Below, one piece after another: positions 24,390-32,889 of a stretch of 64,000 nt of DNA. The stretch's first letter is position 1. Each line of letters begins with the position of its first letter. Origin of the DNA: Paenibacillus sabinae T27 (GTDB lineage: Bacteria; Bacillota; Bacilli; Paenibacillales; Paenibacillaceae). The stretch lies in NCBI RefSeq assembly GCF_000612505.1, contig NZ_CP004078.1, positions 2,705,252 to 2,769,251 of the forward strand. Direction: 5' to 3'. Under the pieces are notes generated by a model. The model was given only the letters and a program-made list of their open reading frames with translations. It searched no databases and was not told the DNA's origin. A program made the position numbers and the translations under genes.

Positions 24390-24610
24390 TTACGGACCTT
24401 AAGTTCCACCTGACGGTTGATCCGGAGCTGGTAATCGCAGAATTCAAGTCGATGGGTAAGCATCGTGAAACTGGCAATCCGTACAATCAAACATATATCA
24501 GCGTCGTGGAAACGAAGGATGGTCTCAGACGTTATCGTGATTTCTGGAATCCGTTAGTTGCGATCGAGTCGGTCGGCAATGTGAATGATGCTGTGCGCTT
24601 CTCGGAGTAA
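24251..24610 (+). pseudogene. NTF2/SnoaL-like protein, 5'-truncated copy
   Basis: The frame KAWVELWDEKRVLEFPYGPAGF through YRDFWNPLVAIESVGN matches the last three quarters of the NTF2-like (PhzA/SnoaL-fold) protein encoded intact at 31506, but the first 30 or so residues and the start are missing. The homology begins exactly at 24251, right after the oppositely oriented quinone oxidoreductase start. Its first 139 bp are repeated at 24787-24925. Confidence 0.75.
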
Positions 24611-24642
24611 TGGATTTAAGTCGACATCTTTTTTTAATCAAA

Positions 24643-24660
24643 TTAGACCAAATGATCTAA
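24643..24660 (+). promoter_or_regulatory. TetR-like operator TTAGACC...GATCTAA
   Basis: An 18 bp near-palindrome, TTAGACCAAATGATCTAA, 34 bp before the NTF2-like start at 24694. A close variant, TTAGATCGTTTGATCTAG, is at 28385-28402; 15 of 18 positions agree when one is reversed. Suggests one repressor for both places. Confidence 0.55.
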
Positions 24661-24693
24661 TAAAAAATTACAAATTGTCTGGAGGAAAATACA

Positions 24694-24948
24694 ATGGTAA
24701 ATCAAACACTAACCCAAGAAGCAGTTCGCGAAAGAGCACAAGAAGCATTCCGCAATCATCTGAAACATCTGTCGGGCGGGGATATTAAGGCATGGGTTGA
24801 ATTGTGGGATGAGAACGGGGTACTGGAGTTCCCTTACGGTCCTGCAGGTTTCCCGGAAATGAAGGAAGGCAAGGCAGATCTCTACGACTACATGCAGAAT
24901 TTTCCGAAGCACTTCGAAGTCCAGTATTATTGGCGATGTTACCATTGA
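24694..24948 (+). pseudogene. NTF2/SnoaL-like protein, 3'-truncated copy
   Basis: The ATG at 24694 behind GGAGGAAA begins an NTF2-like protein (TQEAVRERAQEAFRNHLKHLSGGDIKAWVELWDENG) which is normal up to KHFEVQ. At 24925/24926 it runs into unrelated DNA (a gamma-carbonic anhydrase fragment) in a different frame and stops at 24946-24948 after YYWRCYH. An 84-residue truncated product could be made but lacks half the fold. Confidence 0.78.
24787..24925 (+). repeat. Direct repeat copy 2 (139 bp)
   Basis: Second copy of the repeat described at 24251-24389. Its right end (24925) is the exact junction to the carbonic anhydrase-like fragment. Confidence 0.85.
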
Positions 24949-25387
24949 GGAAGGCAGCAGCATCTGGTTCGGCGCAGTATTGCGGGGAGATGTGGGACCG
25001 ATCCGAATCGGGAAAAATAACAGTATCCAGGATAACTGCGTCATTCACATGTCAGAATCCGGGACTTTTATCGGTAATAACAATACGATTGGACATGGCG
25101 CGATTCTGCATAATTGTACGATTGGAAATGATAATGTTATCGGTATGAACGCTGTAGTGCTCGACGGGACAACGATTGAGAATGAGAATGTCATTGCAGC
25201 AGGCAGTGTCATTACAGGTAATAACAAAATTACAAACCGGCAGCTTGTTGCAGGTTCCCCTGGACAAGTCAAAAAAGAATTATCCGGCGATTCTCTTTGG
25301 TGGGTACAAGAAAGTTCAAAACAATATTTGAAACTGGTAGAACGCTACGAAAATCAATATAGATATACAAGCGCCCAAAAATCGTAA
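24926..25387 (+). pseudogene. Gamma-carbonic anhydrase / hexapeptide-repeat protein, 5'-truncated
   Basis: From 24926 one frame reads IIGDVTIEEGSSIWFGAVLRGDVGPIRIGKNN (written in parts: GDVTIEEG, IWFGAVLRGD), the left-handed beta-helix hexapeptide repeats of the gamma-carbonic anhydrase (YrdA/PaaY) family, and continues to a normal C-terminal helix LWWVQESSKQYLKLVERYE. The first 15-20 residues and start codon are missing because of the fusion to the NTF2-like gene. It could be translated only by re-initiation at a TTG (24980). Confidence 0.78.
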
Positions 25388-25430
25388 TGATGCCCAAAGC
25401 CGCCCTATGCCAAGATTTAGAGGTAAGCCG

Positions 25431-26597
25431 ATGAAACGTATCCTATTCACGATCATAGCGATGGCGGTTAATACGAATCTGTCAGTACCTTTTTTCCCGC
25501 TCTATGAAAATGCTTTTCATCTTAACAACGTTATCGTTACAGGCTTGTTCGTTATATATTCCATTTGCCTGCTGCCGGTATTGTTAATCGCAGGTCCTTT
25601 GGCGGATGTATGGGGCAATAAAAAAGTAGTGTTCATCGGCTTAGGATTGGCAATTCTTTCGACGATATTTTTCGCTGAAGCCACAAATATCTCGTTACTG
25701 TATCTTGCACGGGCCTCGGCTGGAATGGCGTCTGGAGCCTTCATGGGAACAGGGACAGCTCTTTTGCTTCGACATTCGTCACAGAACCAAACGGCGCATG
25801 TATTGACGCTGTTTAGTATTGTTACCATGCTCGGGTTTGGGTTGGGACCGGCGATTAGCGGCATAATCATCCAGTACAGCCCGCTGTCACCTGTGAAAAT
25901 TCCTTACCAAATCATGTTTATCGTTCTGAGCATCAGCATGCTTCTCCTGGCCAGTATCCGTGAAAGGAGGGAATCGACAGGGGATCGACGACGATTTCAG
26001 ATCAGTATGGGAGTACCATCCTCCCATCGAACATTGTTCTGGGCATTCGCAGCTCCCTCCGTATTTACGGCATTTGCGCTTAATGGGACTGTACTTGCTT
26101 TGATGCCAACTTATGTTCGGACTGTAATGCACTCAACCAATCTTGCTGTCTCGGGTATGCTCTTATTCATTCTCCTATCGGGAGGAGCGCTTGCCCAGCT
26201 AATTCCCTTGCCTGGTGATATGATTCGTCGTATTCAAGCGGGAGTATTATTACTGCTTGTAGGGACATGGTGCATGTTAATGGCCGGAACGATGATAAAT
26301 ATTGAGTTGTTGTGGCTGGGGATGGGAGTACAGGCTGTCGGGTGCGGGTGGACGTTTCAAGGCAGCATGAAACTGACCGGGAGTATGGCACCCGTTTCCG
26401 AAAGAGCCCGCCTTCTGTCAATCTTTTATATTGCGGCGTATTCAGGCATGATTTTGCCTACATTAGGTGTTGGGATATTATCGTTTTATTGGGGGCTTAT
26501 GCCGGCCTTGCTTACGTTCGGGGCGATTGTTACTTCAATCGGGATCGTTATTGTGCTGAATTCAATCCGTTTACGAATGGTTACTCAAGCGATGTAA
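25431..26597 (+). CDS. MFS transporter
   Basis: 388 residues from the ATG at 25431 (TAGAGGTAAG upstream). Twelve hydrophobic segments; motif A is GPLADVWGNKKVV (residues about 56-68), and the motif C-like region is FGLGPAISGIIIQY. It resembles DHA1 drug exporters. It follows the broken carbonic anhydrase gene by about 40 bp and may be expressed from its transcript. Substrate unknown. Confidence 0.83.
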   Translation: MKRILFTIIAMAVNTNLSVPFFPLYENAFHLNNVIVTGLFVIYSICLLPVLLIAGPLADVWGNKKVVFIGLGLAILSTIFFAEATNISLLYLARASAGMASGAFMGTGTALLLRHSSQNQTAHVLTLFSIVTMLGFGLGPAISGIIIQYSPLSPVKIPYQIMFIVLSISMLLLASIRERRESTGDRRRFQISMGVPSSHRTLFWAFAAPSVFTAFALNGTVLALMPTYVRTVMHSTNLAVSGMLLFILLSGGALAQLIPLPGDMIRRIQAGVLLLLVGTWCMLMAGTMINIELLWLGMGVQAVGCGWTFQGSMKLTGSMAPVSERARLLSIFYIAAYSGMILPTLGVGILSFYWGLMPALLTFGAIVTSIGIVIVLNSIRLRMVTQAM

Positions 26598-26616
26598 AGA
26601 TAGAAATGGTAAAAAT

Positions 26617-26664
26617 CAAGGATCATTAGGCGGTTTGACGCAGCCTGATGATCCTTGTTCTTTC
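26617..26664 (+). terminator. Terminator after the MFS gene
   Basis: Stem CAAGGATCATTAGG (26617-26630) with CCTGATGATCCTTG (26644-26657), one mismatch in 14, then TTCTTTC. It separates the MFS gene from the convergent luciferase-like gene and probably works in both directions. Confidence 0.8.
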
Positions 26665-26731
26665 ATTGGAATGATAACAACATATGGATCTATGGATTGA
26701 CCACTTCCTCTGGCGGTTCAATGAGCATCCA

Positions 26732-27745
26732 TTACTGCCTTAACTCGTTGACAGCATTCGCTAAAATTTCGTAGGACCGCAAACGGGCTTGATGATCGTA
26801 AATATGGGATGTTACGATGAATTCGTCCGCCTTCGTTTCTTCAAACAGAACGGGCAGCTTCTTAAGAATCGTGGTACGATCTCCGATAATGCCGAAATCC
26901 ATTTGTTTACGAATTCGCGTTTTTTCTTGCTCATTCCACAAGGCATCCATGTTTTCAACCGGAGGATTGTATTCGCTGGTACGGCCGCGAATCAGATTCA
27001 ACACTTGCTGCTCATCTGTAGTAGCCAGCCAGCTTGCTTCTTCGGCCGAATCAGCCGCAATGACATTTAAGCCTATCATAACATAGGGCTTATCCAACAT
27101 TCGCGAGGGAGTGAAGGCGCTGCGGTATAAATCCAAGGCCTGGAGCAAATAATCGGGTGCGAAATGGCTGGCGAATGAGAAAGGCAGTCCGAGACGACCC
27201 GCCAATTGTGCGCTGAACCCGCTGGAGCCCAGCAGCCAGATGGGAATATCCATTCCTTCTCCGGGAATAGCCCGTACTCCCGGTTCAATAGGTTCGTCTT
27301 CGGGATGGAAGTAAGAGCGCAGTTCGCGCAGAAGGTCCGGGAAATCATCCCCGTTGCTGCCCAGCGTCCTCCTGAGAGCGCGGGTGGTACGCATGTCGGA
27401 GCCTGAAGCTCTGCCTAATCCTAGATCTATCCGGCCCGGATACAGAGATTCCAGTGTTCCGAACTGTTCGGCGATGACGAGCGGGGCATGATTGGGCAGC
27501 ATGATGCCGCCTGAGCCGACCCGGATTTTCTTAGTTCCAGACGCAATATGTCCGATCAAGATCGATGTTGCCGAGCTCCCGATTCCTGGCATATTATGGT
27601 GCTCAGCGAGCCAATATCGGTGATAACCGAGCTTTTCGGCGTGTTGCGCGAGCTCCAGCGTACGTCGGAAAGAATCTTTGGGTGTGCTGCCCGACAAGAT
27701 CGGGGCGAGATCCAAAACAGAGATTTTTGAATTGAATTCGTACAT
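26732..27745 (-). CDS. LLM-class flavin-dependent oxidoreductase (luciferase-like)
   Basis: A 337-residue TIM-barrel monooxygenase. The N-terminus [10 protein letters not shown]...[25 protein letters not shown], then [30 protein letters not shown] and [12 protein letters not shown], are the group-1 LLM (YvbT/MsnO8-like) signatures. It uses reduced flavin from a partner reductase to oxidise an unknown, probably aromatic or aldehyde, substrate. GGAGGTAGATG precedes the start. It stands alone with a terminator downstream. Confidence 0.88.
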   Translation of the reverse strand: MYEFNSKISVLDLAPILSGSTPKDSFRRTLELAQHAEKLGYHRYWLAEHHNMPGIGSSATSILIGHIASGTKKIRVGSGGIMLPNHAPLVIAEQFGTLESLYPGRIDLGLGRASGSDMRTTRALRRTLGSNGDDFPDLLRELRSYFHPEDEPIEPGVRAIPGEGMDIPIWLLGSSGFSAQLAGRLGLPFSFASHFAPDYLLQALDLYRSAFTPSRMLDKPYVMIGLNVIAADSAEEASWLATTDEQQVLNLIRGRTSEYNPPVENMDALWNEQEKTRIRKQMDFGIIGDRTTILKKLPVLFEETKADEFIVTSHIYDHQARLRSYEILANAVNELRQ

Positions 27746-27894
27746 GTAACATCTACCTCCACTTTAATTTTGATGATTTCCAAGGATTCGTATCTAAAAA
27801 CGGATGACAAGAATGATTTTGGCGGCTGCATACACATTGGTTATTCAAATCATTAGAGGCCACCAACTTTCCAGATCAAATGGTCAAATATTTG

Positions 27895-27930
27895 GAAAAA
27901 TATAATGAAGCATCTATAAAGCTTCATTAT
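27895..27930 (-). terminator. Leftward terminator of a short transcript
   Basis: Perfect 10 bp stem ATAATGAAGC (27902-27911) with GCTTCATTAT (27921-27930); on the minus strand it runs into ATTTTTCC. It would end the leftward RNA that starts near 28045 after about 150 nt. Confidence 0.55.
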
Positions 27931-27974
27931 CCATCCAGCATGTATTTCTCATTCGCATAATGTTTCATTGTCGA

Positions 27975-27996
27975 GATACAAAGAGCTCTTTGTATC
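27975..27996. repeat. 22 bp perfect palindrome
   Basis: The half GATACAAAGAG is followed directly by its reverse complement CTCTTTGTATC. It lies inside the short leftward transcript, so it may form a hairpin or be a protein site. Confidence 0.8.
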
Positions 27997-28026
27997 GAAC
28001 TCCTTGCTCCTCCCTAAAGGTTAGCA

Positions 28027-28077
28027 CCTCCTTTCTTAGTGTTATCTTAAACTTTAATAGACTGTTTAGTCAAGAAT
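28027..28077 (-). promoter_or_regulatory. Leftward promoter with GACT-N4-AGTC operator and strong RBS
   Basis: Minus strand: TTGACT (28072-28067), 18 bp, TAAGAT (28048-28043), then AGAAAGGAGGTGCT. The dyad GACTGTTTAGTC (28060-28071, plus-strand reading) overlaps the -35. The same layout recurs rightward at 28191-28238. Downstream minus-strand mini-ORFs include a 13-residue one, MKHYANEKYMLDG. Confidence 0.6.
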
Positions 28078-28190
28078 AAAATTATTGCTTTTTTACACGC
28101 GTGGGCAACAGAGCATTAACATGAGCGCATTTCCAATAGAAGGGAAGGGTGCAGTTATTTTTTTGATGTTCAATGATTTAATTTTTTTCT

Positions 28191-28238
28191 TGACTAAATA
28201 GTCTGAAAAGGATAAGATAGGTATCAGAAAGGAGGTGC
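28191..28238 (+). promoter_or_regulatory. Rightward promoter with GACT-N4-AGTC operator and strong RBS
   Basis: TTGACT (28191-28196), 17 bp, TAAGAT (28214-28219), then AGAAAGGAGGTGCT (28225-28238). The dyad GACTAAATAGTC is at 28192-28203. It mirrors the leftward copy at 28077-28027. Confidence 0.62.
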
Positions 28239-28245
28239 TCAATAT

Positions 28246-28266
28246 ATGGGCAGAAGCATTCGTTAA
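28246..28266 (+). CDS. Six-codon leader ORF MGRSIR
   Basis: ATG-GGC-AGA-AGC-ATT-CGT-TAA follows AAAGGAGGTG at ideal distance. Right behind it CCCAGG (from about 28267) can pair with CCTGGG (about 28295), followed by GGTTTTGG, giving a weak terminator-like hairpin. It looks like a leader peptide of an attenuator, though the regulated gene begins 250 bp further on. Confidence 0.4.
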   Translation: MGRSIR

Positions 28267-28384
28267 CCCAGGCTGCTAAATTAACCTCGGCCCTGGGGGT
28301 TTTGGACGATATTGCAACTGTCATTCTCTCTGCGCTTGACCATTAGTGGAGCGGTATTGGACGCTTCATTATATTTTATACTTA

Positions 28385-28402
28385 TTAGATCGTTTGATCT
28401 AG
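28385..28402 (+). promoter_or_regulatory. TTAGATC...GATCTAG operator
   Basis: Near-palindrome TTAGATCGTTTGATCTAG, related to the site at 24643-24660. It lies 113 bp before the NmrA-like gene. Confidence 0.5.
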
Positions 28403-28478
28403 AAAACGTCGTTCCAACTCCGGTTTTCGGTTGCAGAGTCACTATTTTAATCTAGATTGACTATTCATGAATATTTCG

Positions 28479-28490
28479 GACTTATTAGTC
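28479..28490 (+). promoter_or_regulatory. Third GACT-N4-AGTC operator
   Basis: GACTTATTAGTC, 25 bp before the start codon of the NmrA-like gene; same dyad as at 28060-28071 and 28192-28203. Confidence 0.55.
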
Positions 28491-28514
28491 TAAAAAAGAA
28501 AGGGAGTAATTGAT

Positions 28515-29375
28515 ATGGTAAATAACAGTAAAATTCTAGTGACAGGCGGAAGAGGCAAAACAGGAAGCCGTATAGCTAAGCGGCTTACAGATCTGGGCTA
28601 TGCCGTTCGTACGGCCGATCGCGGTACTTCCGCTCCAGGAAGCACAAATGAGCATGTTACCTTTGATTGGTACGATGAAACAACATATGAACCTGCTATA
28701 AAAAACGTGGATAGCATCTATTTGGTGGGTCCCCTTGCAGTTATGGATCCATCCAAGATGATGGTGCCGTTTCTGGAGAGGGCTGTAGAGGCCGGCGTTC
28801 GCCGAGTGGTTTTGCTCAGCAGCGCTTCCGTGCCCGAAGGTGGACCTGTGTTCGGCAAGGTGCATCAGGTAATAGGTCAACTTGTCCCGGAGTGGGCGGT
28901 ACTGCGTCCGTCTTATTTTATGCAAAATTTCACTGAGGGTCACCACGGAGCCCAAATCAACAGTGACGGGGTGATGATTACGGCTACAGGATCGGGCCGG
29001 GTCGGATTCGTTGATGCCGACGATATTGCCGAGGTGGGCGTAAGAGCGCTGATTGATGAGCAGCCTCACAATACAGATCATATCATCACAGGTCCTGATT
29101 CGTTTAGTTATGCGGAGGCTGGAGAAATCATCGGCGCTGCTGCAGGACGAACCATCCAACATGTAAATATTAGCACGGAAGAGCTGGCGGCCGGGATGAT
29201 GAAGTTCGGGATGGCCGAAGACTATGCTCATTTTCTCGCAGGGCTGGATGAAGCGATCAGGCTTCACGGTACTGAAGACCAGGTTACGGATACAGTTCAG
29301 CGTGTGACCGGACGACCGCCTAAATCTCTAAAAGACTTTGCCATCGCGCACGCCTCACATTGGAAACAGAATTGA
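28515..29375 (+). CDS. NmrA-like atypical SDR, NAD(P)H-binding protein
   Basis: A 286-residue protein with the Rossmann motif VTGGRGKTGSRIAKRL (GxxGxxG, residues about 9-16), then VVLLSSASV, WAVLRPSYFMQNFTEGH, VGFVDADDIAEVGVRAL and ITGPDSFSYAEAGEIIG. This layout is typical of NmrA/TMR-like proteins and NAD(P)H:quinone reductase-like SDRs; the classical YxxxK is missing. AAGGGAGTAA precedes the start. First gene of a four-gene set (NmrA, SDR, hydrolase, NTF2-like) that ends at 31973. Confidence 0.85.
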   Translation: MVNNSKILVTGGRGKTGSRIAKRLTDLGYAVRTADRGTSAPGSTNEHVTFDWYDETTYEPAIKNVDSIYLVGPLAVMDPSKMMVPFLERAVEAGVRRVVLLSSASVPEGGPVFGKVHQVIGQLVPEWAVLRPSYFMQNFTEGHHGAQINSDGVMITATGSGRVGFVDADDIAEVGVRALIDEQPHNTDHIITGPDSFSYAEAGEIIGAAAGRTIQHVNISTEELAAGMMKFGMAEDYAHFLAGLDEAIRLHGTEDQVTDTVQRVTGRPPKSLKDFAIAHASHWKQN

Positions 29376-29389
29376 AAGCGGCTGAAGCT

Positions 29390-30160
29390 ATGAACTCATT
29401 ATTTAACTTGAGCGGAAAAACCGCTATTGTGACAGGCGCAGGCAGAGGTATCGGAAAAAGTATTGCTTTGGGATTAGCCGAATCGGGTGCAAATGTGGTT
29501 CTATCCAGTCGTACGCAGTCCGAATTAGAGGAGGTGGCGAATGAGATTCGCAAGATAGGAACGGAATCATTGGTGATCCCTTGCGATGTAACGAAGCCCG
29601 AGGATATCCAACAAGTAGTAGATGAGACGAAAAATCGTTTCGGATCTATTGATATTCTGATTAACAATGCGGGAATGACGATTAAAACGCCAGCGGAAGA
29701 ATACGAATTGGACAACTGGAACCGAATTGTTGCGGTTAATCTCACCGGTGTTTTCTTATTCGCACAGTATGCGGGCAGGGAAATGATCAAGCAGAACCGT
29801 GGACGAATCATTAATATTTCATCAGTGGGGTCCACAACTGCGCTCACAGGCTCTGTCGCCTACTGCGCCAGCAAAGGGGGAGTTAATATGCTGACAAAGG
29901 TTCTGGCGGTAGAGTGGGCAAAGTATGGGGTCAATGTGAACGGGATTGCGCCTTCTTATATTGAAACCCCGCTTGTAAAAACCGTCTCGGATGCAAAAGA
30001 AGATTTTGCCGGAAAAGTGACGGAACGAACTCCCCTTGGCAGAATGGGCCATCCCAATGAGCTGGCGGGTGCCGCGGTATTTCTTGCATCCGATGCAGCT
30101 TCTTATATTACAGGCGAGACCATTTTTGTAGATGGAGGCTGGACGGCTCTCGGCTTGTAA
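29390..30160 (+). CDS. SDR-family oxidoreductase
   Basis: 256 residues from the ATG at 29390, 14 bp after the NmrA-like gene; the ribosome-binding site (GGCTGAAG) is weak, so coupling is likely. Classical SDR: TGAGRGIG, SSRTQSE (Arg after Ser suggests NADP), NNAGMT, and the Ser of SSVGSTTALTGSVAYCASK with Tyr-x3-Lys. The C-terminal half follows the gluconate 5-dehydrogenase / 3-oxoacyl reductase pattern TPLGRMGHPNELAGAAVFLAS. Acts probably on an intermediate of the same four-gene pathway. Confidence 0.87.
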   Translation: MNSLFNLSGKTAIVTGAGRGIGKSIALGLAESGANVVLSSRTQSELEEVANEIRKIGTESLVIPCDVTKPEDIQQVVDETKNRFGSIDILINNAGMTIKTPAEEYELDNWNRIVAVNLTGVFLFAQYAGREMIKQNRGRIINISSVGSTTALTGSVAYCASKGGVNMLTKVLAVEWAKYGVNVNGIAPSYIETPLVKTVSDAKEDFAGKVTERTPLGRMGHPNELAGAAVFLASDAASYITGETIFVDGGWTALGL

Positions 30161-30192
30161 GTACTTAAAAATAAAAATACGGAGGTTAAAAA

Positions 30193-31452
30193 ATGACACA
30201 ACGAGCAGTTTCACAAGGATGGATTCTGGATATCGCACTTTCACAAGGGGGATTTGACGCCCTGCATCCCGAAGCGAAGGCAACGTTAGAAGAATGCGGC
30301 CACAATCACAGAGACTTTGACAGAGTATTTGAATTGGTTAAAAGCGGCGTCATGATCCCGAAAGCATGGTCGACCGTTGCGGCCCAGGCAGAAGAACGCG
30401 CAAAGCACTATGAAAGCGAGGGTTTCCCGGCAACCGCCAAAGATTTGTATCAGCGTGCTGCGGTGATGTGGGGCAGAGCGCAATATTCATTTTTTAACGA
30501 TGATCCCAGAAAAGCCGTATTTCGCGAGCGCTGTAATGAGTCCGTCGCAGCGATTTCGCGCCTGAGCAATCAAACGATCCAGAGGGTTGAGCTGGATTTT
30601 GAAGGCAAAAAAATATTCGGTCTGCTGTTTCTCCCTGAAGGAAACGTATCGAACGCTCCTGCTGTCATTCTTGGTCCGGGCATGGACATGATCAAAGAGG
30701 ATTATATCCAGATTGCCCAACGCTACTATACGTCCCGGGGCATGATTGCTCTGTCGATTGAAGGGCCTGGTCAGGGAGAATCCGGATCATCCGGACTCAA
30801 AGTCACCTTAACCAACTACCAGCGCGCCATCAGCCGGTATATTGACTTTCTTGAGGAGCTACCACAGGTTGACAAGAATCGGATAGGTCTGTTTGGAGTC
30901 AGTATGGGCGCGATCTGGGGATTACGGGGAGCTGCCCACGACAACCGTCTGAAATCATTAGCCACATTCATGGCAGGCCCCGGTGAACTGGAGAAGTCTT
31001 TCAGCAAAGCTCAACCGAGCTTCAAGGCCAATATGATGTATATGTCCGGATATACCGATGAAGAGAAGTTTGATAAGGAAATGGCGGCGAATTACAGCAT
31101 TTGGCATCTGGTTCCGAACATCACTTGCCCGGTACTGATCGGCAACGGTGAATTTGATGAGCTTATCCCGGTTGAAGATGCGATTGCGCTATACGAGCTC
31201 ATCAAGGCTCCCAAGGAGCTGCGGATCTATGAGAATGAATTCCATCCCCTTGGCGGTGTTGCAGCGGAGATCTTCCGTTACGGCTCGGAATGGACGCAGC
31301 GGGCGCTGAATGGCGATTTCGCTCAAAGACCCGATAAACGCTATTATGTGCATACGGATGGACGTGTCATCGAAGGATCGGCAAATCCGGCATGGTGGCT
31401 TGGCGCCCAACCTCCCGAGATCCTTGCGCGGAAACAATCGCCAGAGTCGTAA
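30193..31452 (+). CDS. Alpha/beta hydrolase of the FrsA / DHPON-hydrolase type
   Basis: A 419-residue hydrolase with an N-terminal helical cap domain (about residues 1-130), as in FrsA-like esterases and the C-C hydrolase 2,6-dihydropseudooxynicotine hydrolase. The catalytic triad is visible: S237 in GVSMGA, D322 in GEFDELIP and H351 in NEFHPLGG; the oxyanion strand is LGPGMDMIKED. Ribosome-binding site GGAGG. It would cleave an ester or C-C bond in the substrate of this small pathway; the substrate is unknown. Confidence 0.85.
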   Translation: MTQRAVSQGWILDIALSQGGFDALHPEAKATLEECGHNHRDFDRVFELVKSGVMIPKAWSTVAAQAEERAKHYESEGFPATAKDLYQRAAVMWGRAQYSFFNDDPRKAVFRERCNESVAAISRLSNQTIQRVELDFEGKKIFGLLFLPEGNVSNAPAVILGPGMDMIKEDYIQIAQRYYTSRGMIALSIEGPGQGESGSSGLKVTLTNYQRAISRYIDFLEELPQVDKNRIGLFGVSMGAIWGLRGAAHDNRLKSLATFMAGPGELEKSFSKAQPSFKANMMYMSGYTDEEKFDKEMAANYSIWHLVPNITCPVLIGNGEFDELIPVEDAIALYELIKAPKELRIYENEFHPLGGVAAEIFRYGSEWTQRALNGDFAQRPDKRYYVHTDGRVIEGSANPAWWLGAQPPEILARKQSPES

Positions 31453-31505
31453 GCCGGGGCATTCCGGTTGCAGATTCAATATTTCAATGATAAGGAGTGG
31501 TAAAT

Positions 31506-31973
31506 ATGACGTTCAATCCGGCAGATTATGAAAAGGTGCAGGAAGCTTCACGGGAGATCTTCCATAAGTTTTGCAAATCTTTTTTGGAAAAAGACATGAA
31601 TCAATTTATTGAGCTGTTTGATGACAATGCGCTGTTCGAGTTTCCTTACGCTCCTAAAGGCTTTACTCAAAAACTTGAAGGCAAGGCTGCCATTTATGAG
31701 TATGTTAAAGACTTCCCTCAAAGGTTTGATATCACACGGTTCAGTGAACCAACCTTTCACTTCGCGATGAACCCCAATATCATGATAGTCGAATTCGAAA
31801 TTGAGGAAGCGCAAGTCCTGACCACCGGCAAGCCTTATCTTCAGAAATATATCTCGGTGATCGAAACGAGAGACAATAAAATCGTACACTACAAAGATTA
31901 TTGGAATCCGGTAGTAGCGCTTGTAGCGCTTTTGGATGCAGAAACATTGCAGAAAGTATTAAACGAGCAGTAA
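31506..31973 (+). CDS. NTF2/SnoaL-like small protein (PhzA/PhzB-like)
   Basis: 155 residues from the ATG at 31506 (AAGGAG upstream; a GTG at 31497 overlaps it). DMNQFIELFDDNALFEFPYAPKGF, VKDFPQRFDIT and YKDYWNPVVAL are the same blocks seen in the two broken copies near 24.3-24.9 kb. The fold is a cone-shaped alpha+beta barrel used by cyclases, isomerases and dehydratases. Last gene of the NmrA-SDR-hydrolase set. Confidence 0.82.
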   Translation: MTFNPADYEKVQEASREIFHKFCKSFLEKDMNQFIELFDDNALFEFPYAPKGFTQKLEGKAAIYEYVKDFPQRFDITRFSEPTFHFAMNPNIMIVEFEIEEAQVLTTGKPYLQKYISVIETRDNKIVHYKDYWNPVVALVALLDAETLQKVLNEQ

Positions 31974-32885
31974 GGAGTTGAAATGGTGGAGGTGGGGATT
32001 AGAGTTGATCGATTATGATTCTATCCCCACTGATAGACATTTTTCTTACGAAGAGACGTCGGCCTGCGGGAAGCAGGAAAGCGCCGGCGCGGAGATTCAG
32101 GATTAGCAGCCTGTTCCAATCTTCGCGCCGCAGAGCAGATACAGAGGTGAGTCGTTCCGACGGAGTTGCGGCTATGTACCCAACCGGCTGCCGGGTGCTC
32201 CGGAGAATAACAGCCTTGAATGTAAAATTTTCCTTTCGGCATACATCCACCGTATTACTTCTGATATGTCAATGATCTTATATTCGGATTTTTGTTTCTG
32301 AAAGTTAATTTTTATATTCTTAATTTCATTTATTCGGTGAAGAACTCCTTCTATGGAAACACTTCCCTTTACTCACCTCAAATGAAGGATGGGATACTGC
32401 GATTACCGGCGGGATTCTTGATAAGGAGAAACGGACGATTTTCGACTCTGCGCTCAGCTAAAGACGGTAGAGCAAGGGAGCAGCAACGATTATGTGGTGT
32501 GCGGTTAGTCCTGATCTGGAAGGCTTAAGCGGCGTGAAGCCTATGCGGCCGACCTGGAAGCAGCCCGGTGCCTCCGGGAGTTAAGGGATTATATTACTTA
32601 TTTTACCTATTTTCGGAATAAACATGGATTGTCTCGGCTGCTGCCAACACCGCAAGCATCCTAAGGTTTTATGGTGTTTGCGGCGTTGACTTTGGCCGAA
32701 TGGGACAGCTTGCGAGAAACGGAGCAAAAATGAGAAAATCATCGGCCGCTTAAGAGAGAAGCCAAAGAATCCGCTTTTATTCATGAAGAGGAGGCATTCT
32801 TTGGCTCCTTTTGCCATCTGGAACGTTTTACATTAGACTGCCACAGGCGTAAGATTCAAATCAACAACTGAATATATTGTAACTG
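31974..32885. other. Intergenic, degenerate DNA before the riboswitch
   Basis: About 900 bp without a convincing gene. Short open stretches exist on both strands but have no ribosome-binding site or recognisable motif. One rightward stretch near 32530-32860 (reading AYAADLEAARCLREL, later AFIHEEEAFFGSF) may be a decayed gene. A long imperfect hairpin of about 15 pairs lies at 32641-32684. Confidence 0.4.
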
Positions 32886-32889
32886 TTCT

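Larger units (their letters stand above)
27746..28514. other. Regulatory intergenic region with mirrored promoter/leader modules
   Basis: 769 bp without a normal gene. It holds two divergent promoters with near-identical sequence, two similar ribosome-binding sites, mini-ORFs, a 22 bp perfect palindrome and several operators, listed separately. It may be the remains of a deleted gene pair or a source of short leader RNAs. Confidence 0.6.

Noticed and set aside
32581..32817. 78-codon minus-strand ORF before the riboswitch
   Set aside because: No start context and no homology signal; the region appears degenerate on both strands.
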